From NCBI GenBank assembly GCA_030040955.1, contig JASHSH010000121.1, positions 1-8,507 of the forward strand: 8,507 bases of DNA. Direction: 5' to 3'. The position numbers and the translations under genes were made by a program. Source of the DNA: Rhodospirillales bacterium (GTDB lineage: Bacteria; Pseudomonadota; Alphaproteobacteria; Rhodospirillales; Magnetospirillaceae). The notes under the pieces are model-generated. The model saw only the letters and a program-made list of their open reading frames with translations. It did not search any database and was not told the origin of the DNA. Each line of letters opens with the position of its first letter. Positions within the stretch are counted from its first letter, which is position 1. Below, in pieces: positions 6,469 to 8,507 of this stretch.

Positions 6469-7773
6469 CTATCCCGCCGCCGCGACGCCCGCCGGCTCTT
6501 CCAGCCAGTTCGGCAGCCTCTCCAGCGCCAGCATTTCGTCCGGTTCGGGCCGGGCGCGGACCAAGGCGAACCTCTCCCCGCGCACCAGCACCTCGGGCAC
6601 CAGCGGCCGCGAATTGTACGAGGACGCCATCGCCGCGCCATAGGCGCCGGCGGTGGCGAAGGCGATCAGGTCGCCCGCGGCCAGCGGCGGCAGTTTGCGC
6701 GCGCGGGCAAAGGTGTCGCCGGTCTCGCAGACCGGGCCGACCACGTCGGCCGCAGCGAGCATCGCGCCCGCCTTCGGCTCGGCGACCGGGAGAATCTCGT
6801 GATGCGCGTCGTAGAGCGCGGGGCGGATCAGATCGTTCATCGCCGCGTCGCACACCACGAAGCGCTGCGTCGCGCCTTCCTTGATCAGGATCACGCGCGC
6901 GACCAGCAGCCCGGCATCGGCGACGAGGATCCGGCCCGGCTCGAACACGAAGGCGCAGCCGAGATCGCCGAGCGTGATCCGCACCAGATCGGCATAGGCG
7001 CGCGGCGAGGGCGGGGTCTCCCCGGCATAGGGAACGCCGAGCCCGCCGCCGAGATCGAGCCGGTCGATGGGGAATCCCTCCGCGCGCAGCAGGAGCACGA
7101 GATCGCGCAACCTTCCGAAGGCGGCGCGGAAGGGTTCGAGATCGGTGAGCTGCGAGCCGATATGCAGGGCGAGTCCGCGCACCTCCAGGCCCGGCTTGGC
7201 CCGCGCCTCGGCGAGCACGCGATGCGCCCGCGTCCACTCCACCCCGAACTTGTTCTCGGCCAGCCCGGTGGTGATCTTGTGGTGCGTGTTCGCGTCCACG
7301 TCCGGGTTGACCCGCAGGCTCACCGAGGGCTTGCGGCGCAGCGCGCGGGCGACTTCGGCCAGGGTGGCCAGTTCGGGCTCGGACTCGGCGTTGATCTGGA
7401 GGATACCGCTCGCCAGCGCGAACTCGATCTCGCGCCGCGTCTTGCCCACCCCGGAGAAGACGATGCGCCCGGGCGGAACGCCGGCGGCGAGCGCGCGGCG
7501 CAGCTCGCCCTCGGAGACCACGTCGGCGCCGGCGCCGAGTCGCGCCAGGCTCTTGATCACGGCGAGGTTCGGATTGGCCTTGACCGCGAAGCAGATCGTG
7601 GCGTCGAGCCCGGCGAGCGCGCCGGCGAAGGCGCGCCAGTTGCGTTCCAGCGTGGCCGAAGAATAGCAGTAGAACGGCGTGCCGACCTCGTCGGCGATGC
7701 GCGCGATCGGCACCTCCTCGGCGCGCAGGACACCGTTGCGATAGGCGAACTCGCTTGGCAGGGCCGCGCTCAT
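6469..7773 (-). CDS. lysA: Diaminopimelate decarboxylase
   Basis: Decarboxylates meso-2,6-diaminopimelate to L-lysine, the last step of lysine synthesis, in the cytoplasm with pyridoxal phosphate. The 434-residue product is the usual length for a LysA of this fold. Visible sites are the PLP lysine Lys65 in CFAVKANPN, His204 in LALHIGSQL, the phosphate-binding GGG at 242-244 in LDLGGGLGVPY, EPGR (278-281), CDAAMNDLIRPALYDAHH (308-325), the active-site Cys349-Glu350 in GPVCETGD, and Tyr378 in AGAYGAAMAS. These cover both the alpha/beta barrel and the C-terminal beta domain, so the enzyme should be active. The start at 7773 is supported by a strong AGGAGG four bases upstream and by an ATGA overlap with the lipoprotein stop. 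The same frame continues upstream to 8079 in the lipoprotein gene, but that part is not LysA-like. Confidence 0.97.
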   Translation of the reverse strand: MSAALPSEFAYRNGVLRAEEVPIARIADEVGTPFYCYSSATLERNWRAFAGALAGLDATICFAVKANPNLAVIKSLARLGAGADVVSEGELRRALAAGVPPGRIVFSGVGKTRREIEFALASGILQINAESEPELATLAEVARALRRKPSVSLRVNPDVDANTHHKITTGLAENKFGVEWTRAHRVLAEARAKPGLEVRGLALHIGSQLTDLEPFRAAFGRLRDLVLLLRAEGFPIDRLDLGGGLGVPYAGETPPSPRAYADLVRITLGDLGCAFVFEPGRILVADAGLLVARVILIKEGATQRFVVCDAAMNDLIRPALYDAHHEILPVAEPKAGAMLAAADVVGPVCETGDTFARARKLPPLAAGDLIAFATAGAYGAAMASSYNSRPLVPEVLVRGERFALVRARPEPDEMLALERLPNWLEEPAGVAAAG

Positions 7774-8135
7774 TGCCCCTCCTCGCCCTCGCCGTAGCCC
7801 GTGCCCGGCTTCGTCTGAGTCGGCACCCCGCCGGCCGCGTTGAGCGCGCCCGCGGGCGTGTTGGCGCCGGCGGACTCGCGGTCGGCGTAGGGATCGAGCT
7901 CGGGCAGGCGCACCACCGGATCGATATAGGCGCCGCTGCGGGTGAAGTCCGGTCCGGTCGTCGGCGTGGGCGGCGCGAAGCTGCGCGCGGTCGGACCGCT
8001 GACCAAGGCCGAGCCTTCCGGATAGGCGCGCGGATAGATCGATCCCTCCGGCTGCGCCGGACTGGACATGCGTCCGCACGCGGCGAGCGCGGGCAGGAGC
8101 GCCGCCGCAGCGAGGATGCGAATCGCGCGCGCCAC
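7770..8135 (-). CDS. Small outer-membrane-type lipoprotein, LptM-like by position
   Basis: A 121-residue product starting at a GTG (8135-8133). The signal peptide MARAIRILAAAALLPALAAC ends in the lipobox LAAC (17-20), so Cys20 should be lipidated and the mature protein of 102 residues anchored by it; residue 21 is Gly, with no Asp inner-membrane retention signal. The mature part is low in hydrophobicity and rich in Pro, Gly, Ala and Ser, with GSIYPRAYP (31-39) and an acidic tail, and looks disordered. LptM (YifL) family lipoproteins, which help LptD assembly in E. coli, begin CG followed by a KGPL-type motif; here it reads CGRMSSP, so only the CG and the gene position agree. The gene follows argH by nine bases, with AGGG about eight bases before the GTG partly in the argH stop, and overlaps lysA by four bases. 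Lipoprotein is secure; LptM membership is not. Confidence 0.82.
   Translation of the reverse strand: MARAIRILAAAALLPALAACGRMSSPAQPEGSIYPRAYPEGSALVSGPTARSFAPPTPTTGPDFTRSGAYIDPVVRLPELDPYADRESAGANTPAGALNAAGGVPTQTKPGTGYGEGEEGQ
7778..7783 (-). promoter_or_regulatory. Shine-Dalgarno site of lysA inside the lipoprotein gene
   Basis: On the minus strand AGGAGG ends four bases before the lysA ATG and is the best ribosome site in the window. It lies in the last codons of the lipoprotein gene, where it encodes part of the acidic EGEEGQ tail, and it decides the lysA start among several in-frame options. Confidence 0.75.
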
Positions 8136-8144
8136 CGCTTTGCC

Positions 8145-8507
8145 CTACGCGAACCGCTGGCGCGCGGCGGAGATGGCCGCGGCCACGTTGGCGGGCGCGG
8201 TGCCGCCGAAACTGGTGCGGCTCGCCGCCGAAGCCGCCACGTCGAGCACGGAAAGCGCCTCCGGCCCGATGCGGCCGTCGATCGCCTGCATCTCGGAAAG
8301 CGGCAGGTCGGCGAGCGAGCAGCCCTTCTCCTCGGCGATCCGCACGATCCGGCCGACGATATGATGCGCTTCGCGGAACGGCACGTTGGCCACCCGCACC
8401 AGCCAGTCGGCGAGATCGGTCGCGGTGGCGTAGCCCTCGCCGGCGGCGGCGCGCATCCGCTCGGCGTCGACCGCGAGGTCGATGATCATGCCGGTCATCG
8501 CGGCGAG
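8145..8507 (-). CDS. argH: Argininosuccinate lyase, C-terminal 120 residues (5' part beyond window)
   Basis: Cleaves argininosuccinate to arginine and fumarate, the last step of arginine synthesis, as a cytoplasmic tetramer. Only the C-terminal part is present; the frame is open to the right edge (it begins LAAMTGMIIDL). The stretch GEGYATATDLADWLVR (about 23-38), VPFREAHHIVGRIVRIAEEKG (about 43-63) and the end block ASAASRTSFGGTAPANVAAAI match the C-terminal domain of ArgH, where FREAHH and ASRTSxGGTAP are highly conserved. The catalytic signature GSSxMPxKxN lies upstream and cannot be seen here. The TAG at 8147-8145 is nine bases from the lipoprotein start, so argH is probably the first known gene of the argH-lipoprotein-lysA-DUF4175 unit. 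Confidence 0.95.
   Translation of the reverse strand, partial: LAAMTGMIIDLAVDAERMRAAAGEGYATATDLADWLVRVANVPFREAHHIVGRIVRIAEEKGCSLADLPLSEMQAIDGRIGPEALSVLDVAASAASRTSFGGTAPANVAAAISAARQRFA

Noticed and set aside
6464..7237. Upstream in-frame extension of the DUF4175 gene to 1051 residues
   Set aside because: The extension runs through the 3' part of lysA in another frame, is Arg/Ala-rich and unlike the family; the ATG at 6463 has the right N-terminus and ribosome site.
6412..7797. A 461-codon plus-strand frame opposite lysA
   Set aside because: Mirror of lysA codons with no recognisable motif and no own start context.
7774..8079. Upstream in-frame extension of lysA to 536 residues
   Set aside because: It lies over the lipoprotein gene in another frame and is not LysA-like; AGGAGG at 7778-7783 fixes the start at 7773.

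Overview
The window looks like an ordinary, high-GC chromosomal housekeeping region of an alphaproteobacterium, most likely Sphingomonadales-like. Four things point there: the gene order argH / small lipoprotein / lysA / DUF4175 (TIGR02302) membrane protein / MJ0042-type zinc-ribbon protein / ftsE / ftsX / ydcF-like / plsC; the alphaproteobacterial form of PlsC (SKHQSAWET instead of NHxxxxD); the TIGR02302 family, which as far as I know is alphaproteobacterial; and an intergenic palindromic repeat of the 'AGLDPAIHV / PGMT' type common in this class. The order was assigned from recollection of the families, without a search. I see no mobile element, CRISPR array, RNA gene or sign of recent transfer, and no gene-free stretch above 300 bases.

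Layout. Bases 1-2854 hold a minus-strand unit ftsE-ftsX-ydcF-like-plsC with junctions of -4, +4 and -4 bases; plsC runs off the left edge. Bases 2855-3016 are a divergent intergenic region with a promoter-like pair facing right and two adjoining hairpins on the ftsE side, one of them centred on a GANTC site. Bases 3017-3937 hold the only plus-strand gene, a membrane-anchored zinc-ribbon/DUF3426 protein. Bases 3938-4081 lie between convergent genes and hold a two-armed palindromic repeat that may also serve as a terminator. Bases 4082-8507 hold a second minus-strand unit, argH (3' part only)-lipoprotein-lysA-DUF4175 protein, with junctions of +9, -4 and +5 bases.

How the genes relate. ArgH and LysA make arginine and lysine; LysA consumes meso-diaminopimelate, which is also a peptidoglycan building block. 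FtsEX is the division-site ABC complex that controls peptidoglycan hydrolysis, PlsC makes phosphatidic acid, and the YdcF-like, lipoprotein, zinc-ribbon and DUF4175 proteins are all predicted to be envelope proteins of unknown or loosely known role. The neighbourhood is therefore rich in cell-envelope functions. The least understood members, the DUF4175 protein and the zinc-ribbon/DUF3426 protein, are the best candidates for unexplained biology. I found no clear new defence, mobile or signalling system.
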